Shown piece after piece: positions 7,680-16,328 of a DNA stretch of 64,000 nucleotides. The stretch's first letter is position 1, and each line of letters opens with the position of its first letter. The stretch comes from Clostridiales bacterium (GTDB taxonomy: Bacteria; Bacillota; Clostridia; Christensenellales; Pumilibacteraceae). A program made the position numbers and the translations under genes. The stretch lies in NCBI GenBank assembly GCA_029070965.1, contig JAIEBI010000020.1, positions 1 to 64,000 of the forward strand, written 5' to 3'. Under the pieces are notes generated by a model. It searched no databases, had not been told where the DNA came from, and saw only the letters and a program-made list of their open reading frames with translations.

Positions 7680-8645
7680 TTATTTGAGCATGGTAATAAG
7701 CTTCAACCGACGGAACGGCGAAAAGTCCAAACCTATAAGAACGTGCGCGGCAAGCGACGCGCTAACCGAATAACCTTGCTCATGCTCAAAGTAGTGACAG
7801 CCCGAATATTTGGGCAATGTGTGCGCGAGCGGTGGGCGCATGACGTCGAACCCTGCCGCTTCAATAGTTTTTGCCCTGTCCGTTTTGCACAGCGCGCAAA
7901 CCGCCGCGTCGCCCTTGACCGGCGGCATTACGCAGTCGAGCGACGAGAGTAGCGCCGAAAGATTGGCTTTGTTTCGCTCGTGAATTTTGGGCAATACCGA
8001 CATGTACGCGCAAGCAAGCGCTGCCGAATAATTATTCAGTCTGTAATCGTGATTTTCGCCGTCGGTGTATTCGTAGCGCGCGAACCGTCGCGCCGTCGAA
8101 TAGTCGTCACCGCACGCCACTGCTCCGCCGCCACCCTCCGACCCGAACCCGATAGCAACGTAATCGCCGTCGTACCGCCCGCCGCACAACGTGCTTGCGC
8201 ACAGCTCGATAGTAGGTATATTCCACGCCTTGCACATGGGTATTAGTTTGTCGTAGTCGGCTACGCTGCCAAACGCATTGTCTATTATTACCGCCTTGGG
8301 CGGCTTGTTTTGCAGACTCGCCCAAACAAGCGCGGTCTCTAACGCAAGCGGAGAAACGCACCGCGTTTCGGGATCGCAGTCCAAAAATACGGGCACCGCG
8401 CCTATATTAGTCACGGGCGCGAGATAGGAATAAAACGTAAACGTGGGCACGAATACGTAATCGCCGCTTTGCACGCCGCAAAGGTGCAACGCCGTATGCA
8501 CCGCCCCGTCGAACGTGCTTACCGCCACAACGTTTTTGCCCGTCATCGCGGCGACCTCGCGCTCCAACCGCGACACGTAATCCGTGCCACCCAATGCGTC
8601 GTTTATCGCCGCCGCCGCTTCTCCTTGTTTGTCTATGAATATCAT
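7680..8645 (-). CDS. DegT/DnrJ/EryC1-family protein lacking the PLP lysine block
   Basis: 321 residues, shorter than the usual 360-390. The fold is clear: YVSRLEREVAAMTG, then GVQSGDYVFVPTFTFYSY, GAVPVFLDCDPETRCV, and a late NYSAALACAYMSVLPKI. These enzymes are PLP-dependent sugar aminotransferases, where a loop FSFxxxK before a GEGG motif carries the Schiff-base lysine. Here the sequence jumps from VAIGFGS directly to EGGGGAVACG, so the lysine segment is missing, and the usual EDAAQ-like block reads ELCAS. Aminotransfer is therefore doubtful. TATACT lies six bases upstream of the ATG with no ribosome site, suggesting a leaderless mRNA. Confidence 0.85.
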   Translation of the reverse strand: MIFIDKQGEAAAAINDALGGTDYVSRLEREVAAMTGKNVVAVSTFDGAVHTALHLCGVQSGDYVFVPTFTFYSYLAPVTNIGAVPVFLDCDPETRCVSPLALETALVWASLQNKPPKAVIIDNAFGSVADYDKLIPMCKAWNIPTIELCASTLCGGRYDGDYVAIGFGSEGGGGAVACGDDYSTARRFARYEYTDGENHDYRLNNYSAALACAYMSVLPKIHERNKANLSALLSSLDCVMPPVKGDAAVCALCKTDRAKTIEAAGFDVMRPPLAHTLPKYSGCHYFEHEQGYSVSASLAAHVLIGLDFSPFRRLKLITMLK

Positions 8646-8651
8646 AGACTT

Positions 8652-8680
8652 AGTATATACAATTAAGAATTAAGAATGCA
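8652..8680 (-). promoter_or_regulatory. Possible leaderless promoter of the DegT-like gene
   Basis: TATACT (8652-8657) lies six bases before the ATG at 8645. The -35 region at 17 bases (TGCATT, 8675-8680) is poor and lies inside a dispersed repeat. Confidence 0.35.
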
Positions 8681-8687
8681 GAATTAA
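8663..8687. repeat. Dispersed AAGAATTAAGAATGC-type repeat, copy 1
   Basis: A 25-base stretch here is identical to the reverse complement of 20900-20924. Similar ATTCCGAATT-type sequence lies at 19734-19766. All three are intergenic. Confidence 0.6.
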
Positions 8688-8700
8688 GAATTAGAAATAA

Positions 8701-8795
8701 GGCTGAGACTCTTCGCTGTGCTCAGAGTGACAAAAAATTTTTAATCACACAAGCAAGTTATTTTGTCATTCCGAGCAACGCGAGGAATCTCATCC
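8701..8795. repeat. Imperfect 35-base inverted repeat, MITE-like intergenic element
   Basis: The left arm 8701-8735 (TGAGACTCTTCGCTG...GAGTGACAAAA) and the right arm 8761-8795 are about 75-80% complementary around a 25-base AT-rich centre. The right arm on its opposite strand reads GAGATTCCTCGCGTTGCTCG followed by GAATGACA, a motif I know from intergenic repeats in many gut Firmicutes genomes. No ORF is inside. On the minus strand it lies between ribU (ends 8802) and the DegT-like gene and could act as a terminator-like hairpin. Confidence 0.6.
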
Positions 8796-8801
8796 TTTTT
8801 A

Positions 8802-9560
8802 TTAAAATACAAACTCGCGCAGTAAAGCAAACGTTATTAGCAGTGCGACGATAGCGACGCCTGCACAAATTAGAATTATCGTCGTCTTTTTTGACTTAGC
8901 TTCGTCATGGTCGGGCTTACCGTAAATTTTGCGATTGACCGAATTTATCATTCGCGATATGCGCTTGTACACCAACAGCGTTACAGCTACCGCAATTATG
9001 CACCGCAAAAGGTTAAACGGCAGCACCGATACCCACAAATAAAAATTGTAAAAGGTTGCCTTAGTGCATGCGGGGAACAGCAGCTTCATTGAGTCGATGA
9101 GCGGCTCCCAGCTCCCGCCGAAAAAGAACTGTACGTAGAACGGCACAAGCACCAGCCAATTTATAAGCAAAGCGACGGTAACTTCCACCGCCGTGCCTAT
9201 CGCCATAGCGACAAGCGCGCCCTTAAAGGTGCGGTGTCTTTTGTAAATAATACCCGCAGTGACGGCGAACGCGCACGAGGTAATAAGGTCGGACAGCTCT
9301 CCCACGAACATGGTGGTCGAGCCTTTAATCACAAGCTTGATAAGTATTTCCACCACCACTATTACCCCGCCCGACACAGGACCGAGCGTGAACGAGCCTA
9401 TAAGTATGGGAATGTCGGACAGCTTAAATTCCAAAAAGCTCGGAAAGGCAAACGGCAATGCAAAGTCGAGTATATACAGCACCCCCGCCAGCGTTGCAAA
9501 CATTGCGATAAACGCTATGTGCGTCGAGCTTATACCTTGCTTTGTGTTTTGATTTGACAT
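8802..9560 (-). CDS. ribU: ECF transporter substrate-binding subunit, RibU-type (riboflavin)
   Basis: 252 residues from ATG 9560. It is a multi-pass membrane protein starting with a helix MFATLAGVLYILDFALPF and FLEFKLSDIPILIGSF, a pattern typical of RibU-type S components. About six helices are followed by a charged segment and one extra C-terminal helix (about 225-248), which is unusual for this family. It would bind riboflavin and work with a shared EcfAAT module, not present here. An FMN riboswitch and a hairpin covering the ribosome site precede it, which strongly supports flavin uptake. The upstream start at 9602 lies within that hairpin leader and is rejected. Confidence 0.9.
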   Translation of the reverse strand: MSNQNTKQGISSTHIAFIAMFATLAGVLYILDFALPFAFPSFLEFKLSDIPILIGSFTLGPVSGGVIVVVEILIKLVIKGSTTMFVGELSDLITSCAFAVTAGIIYKRHRTFKGALVAMAIGTAVEVTVALLINWLVLVPFYVQFFFGGSWEPLIDSMKLLFPACTKATFYNFYLWVSVLPFNLLRCIIAVAVTLLVYKRISRMINSVNRKIYGKPDHDEAKSKKTTIILICAGVAIVALLITFALLREFVF

Positions 9561-9566
9561 AATAAA

Positions 9567-9591
9567 ACTCCCCAAGCATGCTTTGGGGAGT
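9567..9591 (-). promoter_or_regulatory. Ribosome-binding-site sequestering hairpin of ribU
   Basis: Nine-base perfect arms ACTCCCCAA and TTGGGGAGT pair around seven bases. The second arm holds GGGGAG, six bases before the ribU ATG. When formed, it hides the ribosome site. It is the probable expression platform of the FMN riboswitch. Confidence 0.75.
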
Positions 9592-9623
9592 ATAAAATAC
9601 AATAACCAAATTTATTGTACGTA

Positions 9624-9740
9624 ATTCTTTTATCATCCGGACTGTACCGTCGGTTTGGGAATTTCACCCAATCGGGAACGCATTCACGTTCTTAGTGGAC
9701 TGTCACCACCGGTGGGGAATTTCACCCCGCCCCAAAGAAT
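9624..9740 (-). promoter_or_regulatory. FMN riboswitch (RFN element)
   Basis: The minus strand shows the conserved RFN blocks: GGGGCGGGGTGAAATTCCCC, ACCGGTGGTGACAGTCC, a variable stem near GAACG/CGTTC, GGGTGAAATTCCC, and ACCGACGGTACAGTCCGGAT. The closing stem P1 pairs ATTCTTT (9734-9740) with AAAGAAT (9624-9630). FMN binding should reduce ribU expression, here probably at translation. Confidence 0.95.
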
Positions 9741-9751
9741 ACTGTAAAGTT

Positions 9752-9780
9752 ATTATATATAACGCGTTACACATTGTCAA
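9752..9780 (-). promoter_or_regulatory. Consensus promoter of the FMN riboswitch-ribU transcript
   Basis: Perfect TTGACA (9775-9780) and TATAAT (9752-9757) with a 17-base spacer, starting just upstream of the aptamer. Confidence 0.88.
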
Positions 9781-9832
9781 GCATATTGTAAGGTTTTCTT
9801 GCTTACTTCTTTTACAAAAGAAGTAGGTCAAG

Positions 9833-9862
9833 CAAAAACCGCTACGGATTTTTCCGTAACGG
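9833..9862 (-). terminator. Terminator of the 978-aa lipoprotein gene
   Basis: Ten-base arms CCGTTACGGA and TCCGTAGCGG (one T-G pair) flank AAAA and are followed by TTTTT on the minus strand. A second small hairpin lies at 9807-9824. Confidence 0.8.
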
Positions 9863-9891
9863 TCTTGAAAGTTGATTATTGCAAAAAGCGA

Positions 9892-12828
9892 TTATGCCTG
9901 CTGCATATTGAACGTGTATACAGTATCGTCCATATCTTCCATTTGCAAAGTAACAGTGACAACGCCGAGGTTGTACGTAGCGGTTATAACATACTCATAA
10001 TCCTCGACTACCGTTATGCCGGAAATCGTCACGTTGCTGCCGTCCTCTTCTGCGCCCCAAGTTGCTTCGGCAATCTTTGCATACTCGCCGCTTCTGAAAT
10101 TAAACTGCCAAAGTACACATTTGCCGTCGTTATACAACCCAAGTCTTGCCTGCGAAATGGTTTCGTCTTGCAGTAATTTTTCGTCGCTGTAAAGGTCGGC
10201 AAAGTCAGGCTCGGGATCTTCGGGTTCTTCCGTAGGAATGGCAAAAGAATAAATGGGATCGAAGCCCGCCTCGCCGTCCTCTATCAAGTAGAAATAAAGC
10301 ACGCCCTCGTCAAACATTACTTCGTACTCAGATTTACCGAAAGTCGGGTGATATTCGGTAAATAAGTATATGCCGTCGTTGTTCGACCAAATGCCGCTCC
10401 ACTTATGTCCGTCTCCCTCAAACACAGCCGTACCGTTGCCGTTTACTACAAGGGATTGACCGTATTCGTCAGCATACTCGCCGACAATGTCGTCGTCCGC
10501 TTGCGAAGCGTTTTTGCAGAACTCCCACTCGTTTCCGTCGTCGTCAACAAGCAGGATAGAGCCTGCCGTTTCGTTGAACGCTACGGAGTAAACAACGTTC
10601 CATGCGGGTACGGTAAACGTGTATACGCCGTCCTCGGACTTAGACCAAACACCCGAGTCATACTTTTCGTACTCGCCGTCATTATTCAGTTGATAAATAG
10701 CATACTTATAGCGTTTTTCGACAACAAGCTTATAATCATTGGCGGTGATGGGACCGTATATACTTTCGCCATTTTCTTCGTCCCAACCGATTTCTTTTTG
10801 GTCTCCTACCGAAATTCTTTCGTCCCACTCAACCTTGCTGACAAACTTATACTCGCCGACAATTACGTCAGGCTCCATAAAGTCATCGTAGCAGTAGCAA
10901 GCAAACATCCAAAGGTTCTCGTAATTGCCGTCGGGAAGCAAGTCAAAGCTAAGCTGTTCCGTAAGCGTTTCCAAAATGCCTTTAAGCTCCTCGGTAAGCG
11001 GATAAACGCCATCCTCGTTAACGTACTTGGCATAGTAGTTTGCAACAGTTATGTCGGTTGCGTTGGGAATTGTCGGATTGTTTTGCGCGTTGTACTTGTA
11101 ATCTTTAAAGCCGCGCAATATTTCGCGGTAGTCGTCGTAGGTATTGCCTTTGGTAAGGTCGGCTCTGTCTGCAAACGGAGTAACGTTCACCACATACGGA
11201 TTTACTCTGCCGTCGGTGGCAAGCTCTATATACGCCAATGCGCCGCCCGCACTAAATCTATCGACATCCAACTCCTTTGTGAGCATTACCACAACAACGG
11301 GACCGTCGGCCGTGCCGTAATGATATACGCCGTTGACCAAAACAAGCTCAACCTCCTCGTCAAGCGGAACGGGAACAAGCTCCTTGTTTTCGGGAACGGT
11401 GTACTGAGTAAGCGTATCCTCGGTTGCGATAACGTTGTAAGTATTTACAAGGTCAGCCGTCTTTTCCACTTTTACGTCGACGGTTGCGGGATATTCGCTC
11501 GCATTGACCGAAACGGCAAAGTACAGCCTGTTGCCTATCTGGTCCGCGGTGAACTTGGCCGTCGTAAACGCATTGGCGCTGTAATCGCTTTCTTCGAACA
11601 CAAAGCCCGCTGCATCATTCGCGTCATATGCTTGACTGATTGCGCCGTTGCCCTGCACGGTCAGCTTGTACGCCGCACCTGCGGTGGGAGCAAGCACGAT
11701 AACCGCATTGGCGCCCTCTTTGTTGATTACAGCTTTGACGGTGGTCGCGCCGGTGATTTCTGTTTTGGACGCGGCGGGAGTAGTAATGATAAACTCGCAA
11801 TCCACTCCTGTGGATAATGCGGTAACGTTTATATAGTATTGCTTGCCCTTAACGGCTTCTATTGCCTGACCGTACTCGTCAAACCAGCCGCTGCCCGAAG
11901 CAACGGTGTCGCCGAGCAAGAATCGCGAGTTAATCTTATAACCCGTCAAAACGCTTTGATATCCGATAGCGTAAAGCATATACGTACCTGTATATTCGGC
12001 GGTAAAGGTGTAATATGCCGTTTGCTTGGGTTCAAGCTTCATTTGCACCTTGTACGCATTATAGCCGGTTATCGTTCTGTACCAATCATTGTATTCGGCT
12101 ATCTCGTCCTCGGTCATCGCTGTCATTTTGCCAAAGTCGAGAACGTTGACGGGATAAATCGTTACCGTCTCCTCGTTTTTGGTCGCGGAAAGGCTTTTGT
12201 ACGTGTTTTCGGCGCCCTGATCGATATACGTGCCTTCATCGCTTTGGTACATCGCGTAGCCGTCGGCGTCGCACTCATACGCATAGCCCGCAGGCAAGCC
12301 GAAAACCTTGATGTGGTAATCGTTCTTTTCCGCATCGATCCGCGCCAAGCCGTTTGCGTCAATCTCTACGGGCGTAAGGCAGTTGCCGTCAATACAAATG
12401 CCTACCGTTACGTCCGTTGCGGTAAACGGCGAACCGTCGGGATTTACAAGCTTAACCTTGTACGCAAACTTTTCCGCGATGTTTACAGTGAGTTTGCGAT
12501 CGGCGGGGAACTTAAGCGTTGCGTCCGCGGGGACCTCGTAGTTTTCAGGCAGGTTGTCAAGCTCGACCTCGTAGTCGTTGGACTTGGAAAGCGAGAATTC
12601 TACCTTGCCGTCGTCGCCCGTCGTTTTGGGCGCGTACGAAAGTCCGCCCTTTTTGACGGTTACTTGTACGCCCTTTACCGGCTCGTTGTCCATTTTGACG
12701 ATAACGGTGTATGTAACGGGTTTGTTTTCGGACTTGTCGTCGCCGCCGCAAGCAACGGTTATTCCCGCGAATGCGACAAGACAAAGCGCCAAAAGCACAA
12801 GCACGATTTTGTTGCGTAGTTTTGTCAT
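9892..12828 (-). CDS. Large secreted lipoprotein with carboxypeptidase-regulatory/Cna-B-like domains
   Basis: 978 residues. A lipoprotein signal peptide ends at VACGG (Cys about 27). Two beta-sandwich domains of the Cna-B/carboxypeptidase-regulatory type follow (VKGVQVTVKKGG...TTGDDGKVEFSL; then GSPFTATDVTVGI). At about 270-350 a region resembles pre-peptidase C-terminal domains (AYYTFTAEYTGTYMLYAIG). Residues about 495-657 form a module shared with the neighbouring 1118-aa protein, ending WMFACYCYDD. The rest is acidic and beta-rich. No enzyme motif is visible. It would sit on the outer face of the membrane. A GGAGG site precedes the ATG; it lies 85 bases after the 1118-aa gene, perhaps on the same transcript. 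Confidence 0.85.
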   Translation of the reverse strand: MTKLRNKIVLVLLALCLVAFAGITVACGGDDKSENKPVTYTVIVKMDNEPVKGVQVTVKKGGLSYAPKTTGDDGKVEFSLSKSNDYEVELDNLPENYEVPADATLKFPADRKLTVNIAEKFAYKVKLVNPDGSPFTATDVTVGICIDGNCLTPVEIDANGLARIDAEKNDYHIKVFGLPAGYAYECDADGYAMYQSDEGTYIDQGAENTYKSLSATKNEETVTIYPVNVLDFGKMTAMTEDEIAEYNDWYRTITGYNAYKVQMKLEPKQTAYYTFTAEYTGTYMLYAIGYQSVLTGYKINSRFLLGDTVASGSGWFDEYGQAIEAVKGKQYYINVTALSTGVDCEFIITTPAASKTEITGATTVKAVINKEGANAVIVLAPTAGAAYKLTVQGNGAISQAYDANDAAGFVFEESDYSANAFTTAKFTADQIGNRLYFAVSVNASEYPATVDVKVEKTADLVNTYNVIATEDTLTQYTVPENKELVPVPLDEEVELVLVNGVYHYGTADGPVVVVMLTKELDVDRFSAGGALAYIELATDGRVNPYVVNVTPFADRADLTKGNTYDDYREILRGFKDYKYNAQNNPTIPNATDITVANYYAKYVNEDGVYPLTEELKGILETLTEQLSFDLLPDGNYENLWMFACYCYDDFMEPDVIVGEYKFVSKVEWDERISVGDQKEIGWDEENGESIYGPITANDYKLVVEKRYKYAIYQLNNDGEYEKYDSGVWSKSEDGVYTFTVPAWNVVYSVAFNETAGSILLVDDDGNEWEFCKNASQADDDIVGEYADEYGQSLVVNGNGTAVFEGDGHKWSGIWSNNDGIYLFTEYHPTFGKSEYEVMFDEGVLYFYLIEDGEAGFDPIYSFAIPTEEPEDPEPDFADLYSDEKLLQDETISQARLGLYNDGKCVLWQFNFRSGEYAKIAEATWGAEEDGSNVTISGITVVEDYEYVITATYNLGVVTVTLQMEDMDDTVYTFNMQQA

Positions 12829-12913
12829 GTTTTTACCTCCAAAATTTTTTTACGTCCTAATGTTCAGACGATAATTACGAAATTTTTTATCCTTATTGAT
12901 AATTCTACATTCT

Positions 12914-15900
12914 CTAAGGATTTTGCGCGTCGTGCGTTTTGTAATACCAGCAGAACCTTAACCACTCGTTGTCGAGCGCCTCTTCGTACTCGCCGTTTTC
13001 AAACCTGTTAACGCGCGTTTCTATAAACAGTTTAAGTATTTTGACAAGCTCGTCGTTCACCTTGACAAGTCCGTCGTCGGCGCCTGCGATATACTCTTTA
13101 ATTTTAGCGGTATAGTCGGCAAAATCTCTGTCGATACCACACCCTACTAAATCGAACTTGGGCGTATAGTTGGTTATGGTACCCTCATCGTTTGTGGTAG
13201 AGGTGTAGGCTATCGTATACCTGAAATCGAATGTGTAATAATCGCAATACGCGTTTAAGGTCGGAATCTTTAACTTTTGATCGGCGAGCTGAGTCAAAGA
13301 CAGTGTAGGCGAAATACGCGTGGGATACTTGACGTCAAGATAAATGTACGGATCGTCGTCGTGCTTATTGCTTGCGTCGCCCACGCGGTAGAAGCCATCG
13401 TCGTCTTTGTAATAGCTGACAGCGCCCGCAAGCTCGATGCCCAACAGCTCTTCCTTCGGACCGAGTATCATATCGAAAGTACCCTCCGAGCAAGGAACGA
13501 GCTCGGTAACCGACTGCCCGACATTGGTTACTTTAAAGTCCATATCGCCCAACTCTTGCATGAGCAGCGCGACCTCTATATAGTACTTATGGCCTGCGGT
13601 CAAGTATCTGTACAGGACAAAGTTCTGTTCGTTCACTCCGTCGCGGATAAACCGTTCGTCGCCGTCGTACACAAGCGGATGCTCGACGTCGGTGCTGTCG
13701 TCGTACAGCCAAACCTGTGATGCCTTTTGACCCTCGGGCAGCAACGATTCAATCTTGTACACCGCGCTCTCTTCGGGAGTGAACGAGTAAATTTCCGTCG
13801 TGACCGCGCCCATTATGCGGTTGAGATTGGCGGTTGTTACGGTGTCTATCTCGACGGGAATTGCCGTTTTGGTGGTAAGACCGAGTATGGGGTTGCCTAT
13901 ATACTCGCCATCATCGCCGTAGTGCGAATAGAACATGCAAAGCTCCAACCATCCGTTTTGCCTTACCGCGCCGCCTTCCACTTTGGCTATAAACGCCGAA
14001 ATGATATCGCGCAGCTCGTCGTCAACAGGCAACAATCCGTATATGTCGGAAGCTGCGGAAATGCTGCAATATTTGGCTATTATGTCGCGGTAATCGCGCT
14101 CCGCACCGCCGTTTACGCTGAATTTGCAGTCTACGGAATACTCGCCCGCGTCGTCCTTGTCGGTAATAAGCACCGCAATAGACGCGCTGCTCCATTTAGT
14201 AGGTCCGAGCATATTCATAAACAGCATGGGCTTTTCGTCGTTACCGGCATACTCGTTATTTTGTAACGTGTCGCGCTTAACATGATAGTATCCGTCCACA
14301 AGCTCCACGCCCGCATAATACGAATATTCGGTTGCGCCCTCGGAGGGAACGCCGTACGCCGCAGTGCGCGGCATATCCATATCCTCGTCTATTGCGGACA
14401 TATCCTCGAACCGAACATTGCGAATGTACACATTGTCCAAGCCGACGTTAACCGTGCTGTCCTTAATGTACGACAATGCCAAGCCATGCTCGTCGCCGTC
14501 AAGCTCGGCGTACAAATAGCATGTTTTCCACTCGGGTGAATTGCCGGAAATTTGTTTGATTGTCATTAATCCGTCCCATGCCACGGACAGCACGTCCGCG
14601 GTTTCGGTCTGACAATAATAGTCGAACGCAAGCACCTTGCCCACAGGCATTTTGACTGCGGCAAACAGCGCCGACATCGAACTGGGCTTTTTGACGTTGG
14701 ACGAGCATAAAACCTCGTCTGTCTCCGACACTCCCTCTTCCGTTTTCAACAAGAACGGCCAATATACTTTGCTTGCCGTTTCGCCGTACCATTCGACGTA
14801 CATGTCGTCGGTAGCGGTAAAGTTGTTTATTGCTTGGCCGATTTTTTTGTAATGATCGGCGGGTACGGTGATGTCGGGTCTTGATATTACCGAAGTGATT
14901 GACTCGTTATCCTCCCCGGGGGTAAACGTTTGAACGTAGTCGTCGCCTATAAACTGCTTGATAAGCAGCTCCCATGTTTCCACAGCAGGGATTGCGCCCG
15001 ACTCGATATGCGCTATCGCGCCGTAACGGTCGATTACTATAGTCGTGGGGAAGCCTGTTATTTGGAAGCGAGTGGCAAACGAATTGTTGTCACGCATCAT
15101 CGGGAATGTATATTCGTTTTCTTCCCGATAGCTTACTATTGTCGATTCGGAATCACCGCCTAAGTAGTTGCTGATTGCAAGCAGCTCGATTTTGTCATTA
15201 TACTTTTGATAAACCTCTTCCATGGCGGGCATCTCTTCCACACAGTATGTGCATTTTGTGCCCCAGTTGTTTATAATAACCGCTTCCTTGGTTTCCAACA
15301 GCTCGGCAATGGAGTAGGTTATTTTTTGTCCGTCCACCTCGTACGGCGTGGTCCATTCATAGTCATGAATTATATCGCCTATTTTGTAAATCTTATCGGC
15401 GGGCGCCGCATCGGTTATTACCGACGAGCTAAGCACCACGTCGCCCTGCCGCACGGTGGCGGTAAGATTGGGAGTGCTTTTTACGGTATACGCGTCTTGG
15501 ACGCTCGGCACTCGCACAGTGTAGTTGTCCGCGGGCAAAGAGAATACAAGCACGCCGTTATCGTCGGTCTTGCCCGAATAAATGGGCTTGGTGCCGCTGT
15601 ATATAAATACGGATACGTCTTTGAATTTCAGTCCTCCCTCGCTGCGCACCGTTACCGTGTAGTTTTCCGTTGCACCCTCGCGCAACTCGATAACAGCATT
15701 GGGCGCTTTGCCCGTTACCGTCTTGGTATCGGTATATACGTTGCCGTCGGGAAGGTTGGATACCGTTACGGTGTACTCGCCGTAATCAAGCTCGCACGAC
15801 GCCTTTCCGTCCGCGCCCGTAACAGCCGAGTCCGCAACAGTGCTGCCGCTCGACCAAGTGACGGTTACGTTTTGCGCCGCCGCGCCTGTTTTATCCTTTA

Positions 15901-16270
15901 CTTCGGCAGTGTACGTAACGCGCATTACGGTAAGCGTTACGCTAAGTCCCACACGCACATCGGGAGTTACCGATATCTCGGTGTACGTAAGCCCATCGGC
16001 CATACCGCTAAGCACAACGTTGTACGTGCCCTGCGGTATTTTTACGGCAGCCAAGCCGTCGTCGCCCGTTTTGGCGCTGCCTTTTGTTTTGCCCGATTTT
16101 TTCCAAGAAACGGTTACGCCCTGCAACGGAGTTTGGTCGGGCGAAAGCACCGTTATATTGTATTCGACTTTGGGACCGTCGTCGTCAGACCCGCAACCGA
16201 TAACGCAAAAACAGGAAGTGCAAAACAGCATTATTGCCGCCGCTATAAATACTAAAAGCCGTTTTTTCAT
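12914..16270 (-). CDS. Large lipoprotein with Cna-B-like repeats and a TlpA/thioredoxin-like domain
   Basis: 1118 residues. The signal peptide ends at lipobox VIGC (about residue 26). Three or more Cna-B/carboxypeptidase-regulatory-like units fill about 35-290 (LQGVTVSWKKSGKT, AAQNVTVTWSSGS, FKDVSVFIYSG). A TlpA-like redoxin domain follows at about 295-440: IINNWGTKCTYCVEEMP with Cys340 and Cys343, and the cis-proline segment ITGFPTTIVIDRYG. After that come a beta-rich region and two copies of the shared module at about 657-794 and 947-1118, each ending in a WL-x-x-C aromatic motif. The redox domain should act on extracellular disulfides; a partner is not evident. The leader carries a terminator-like hairpin. 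Confidence 0.86.
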   Translation of the reverse strand: MKKRLLVFIAAAIMLFCTSCFCVIGCGSDDDGPKVEYNITVLSPDQTPLQGVTVSWKKSGKTKGSAKTGDDGLAAVKIPQGTYNVVLSGMADGLTYTEISVTPDVRVGLSVTLTVMRVTYTAEVKDKTGAAAQNVTVTWSSGSTVADSAVTGADGKASCELDYGEYTVTVSNLPDGNVYTDTKTVTGKAPNAVIELREGATENYTVTVRSEGGLKFKDVSVFIYSGTKPIYSGKTDDNGVLVFSLPADNYTVRVPSVQDAYTVKSTPNLTATVRQGDVVLSSSVITDAAPADKIYKIGDIIHDYEWTTPYEVDGQKITYSIAELLETKEAVIINNWGTKCTYCVEEMPAMEEVYQKYNDKIELLAISNYLGGDSESTIVSYREENEYTFPMMRDNNSFATRFQITGFPTTIVIDRYGAIAHIESGAIPAVETWELLIKQFIGDDYVQTFTPGEDNESITSVISRPDITVPADHYKKIGQAINNFTATDDMYVEWYGETASKVYWPFLLKTEEGVSETDEVLCSSNVKKPSSMSALFAAVKMPVGKVLAFDYYCQTETADVLSVAWDGLMTIKQISGNSPEWKTCYLYAELDGDEHGLALSYIKDSTVNVGLDNVYIRNVRFEDMSAIDEDMDMPRTAAYGVPSEGATEYSYYAGVELVDGYYHVKRDTLQNNEYAGNDEKPMLFMNMLGPTKWSSASIAVLITDKDDAGEYSVDCKFSVNGGAERDYRDIIAKYCSISAASDIYGLLPVDDELRDIISAFIAKVEGGAVRQNGWLELCMFYSHYGDDGEYIGNPILGLTTKTAIPVEIDTVTTANLNRIMGAVTTEIYSFTPEESAVYKIESLLPEGQKASQVWLYDDSTDVEHPLVYDGDERFIRDGVNEQNFVLYRYLTAGHKYYIEVALLMQELGDMDFKVTNVGQSVTELVPCSEGTFDMILGPKEELLGIELAGAVSYYKDDDGFYRVGDASNKHDDDPYIYLDVKYPTRISPTLSLTQLADQKLKIPTLNAYCDYYTFDFRYTIAYTSTTNDEGTITNYTPKFDLVGCGIDRDFADYTAKIKEYIAGADDGLVKVNDELVKILKLFIETRVNRFENGEYEEALDNEWLRFCWYYKTHDAQNP

Positions 16271-16281
16271 GACCCTCTCTC

Positions 16282-16315
16282 AAAAAAATGGCGCCGAAAA
16301 ACCCTTTTCGACGCC
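16282..16315 (-). terminator. Terminator-like hairpin in the leader of the TlpA-like lipoprotein gene
   Basis: GGCGTCGAAAA (16305-16315) pairs with TTTTCGGCGCC (16290-16300, one T-G pair) and is followed by seven T on the minus strand. It lies between the promoter and the ATG at 16270, so it may be an attenuator. No upstream minus-strand gene within reach needs it as its terminator. Confidence 0.6.
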
Positions 16316-16328
16316 GTTGTCATACCTC

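Noticed and set aside
10405..12819. Long plus-strand frames over the 978-aa lipoprotein
   Set aside because: They are shadows of a minus-strand gene with a clear signal peptide, ribosome site and domain structure.
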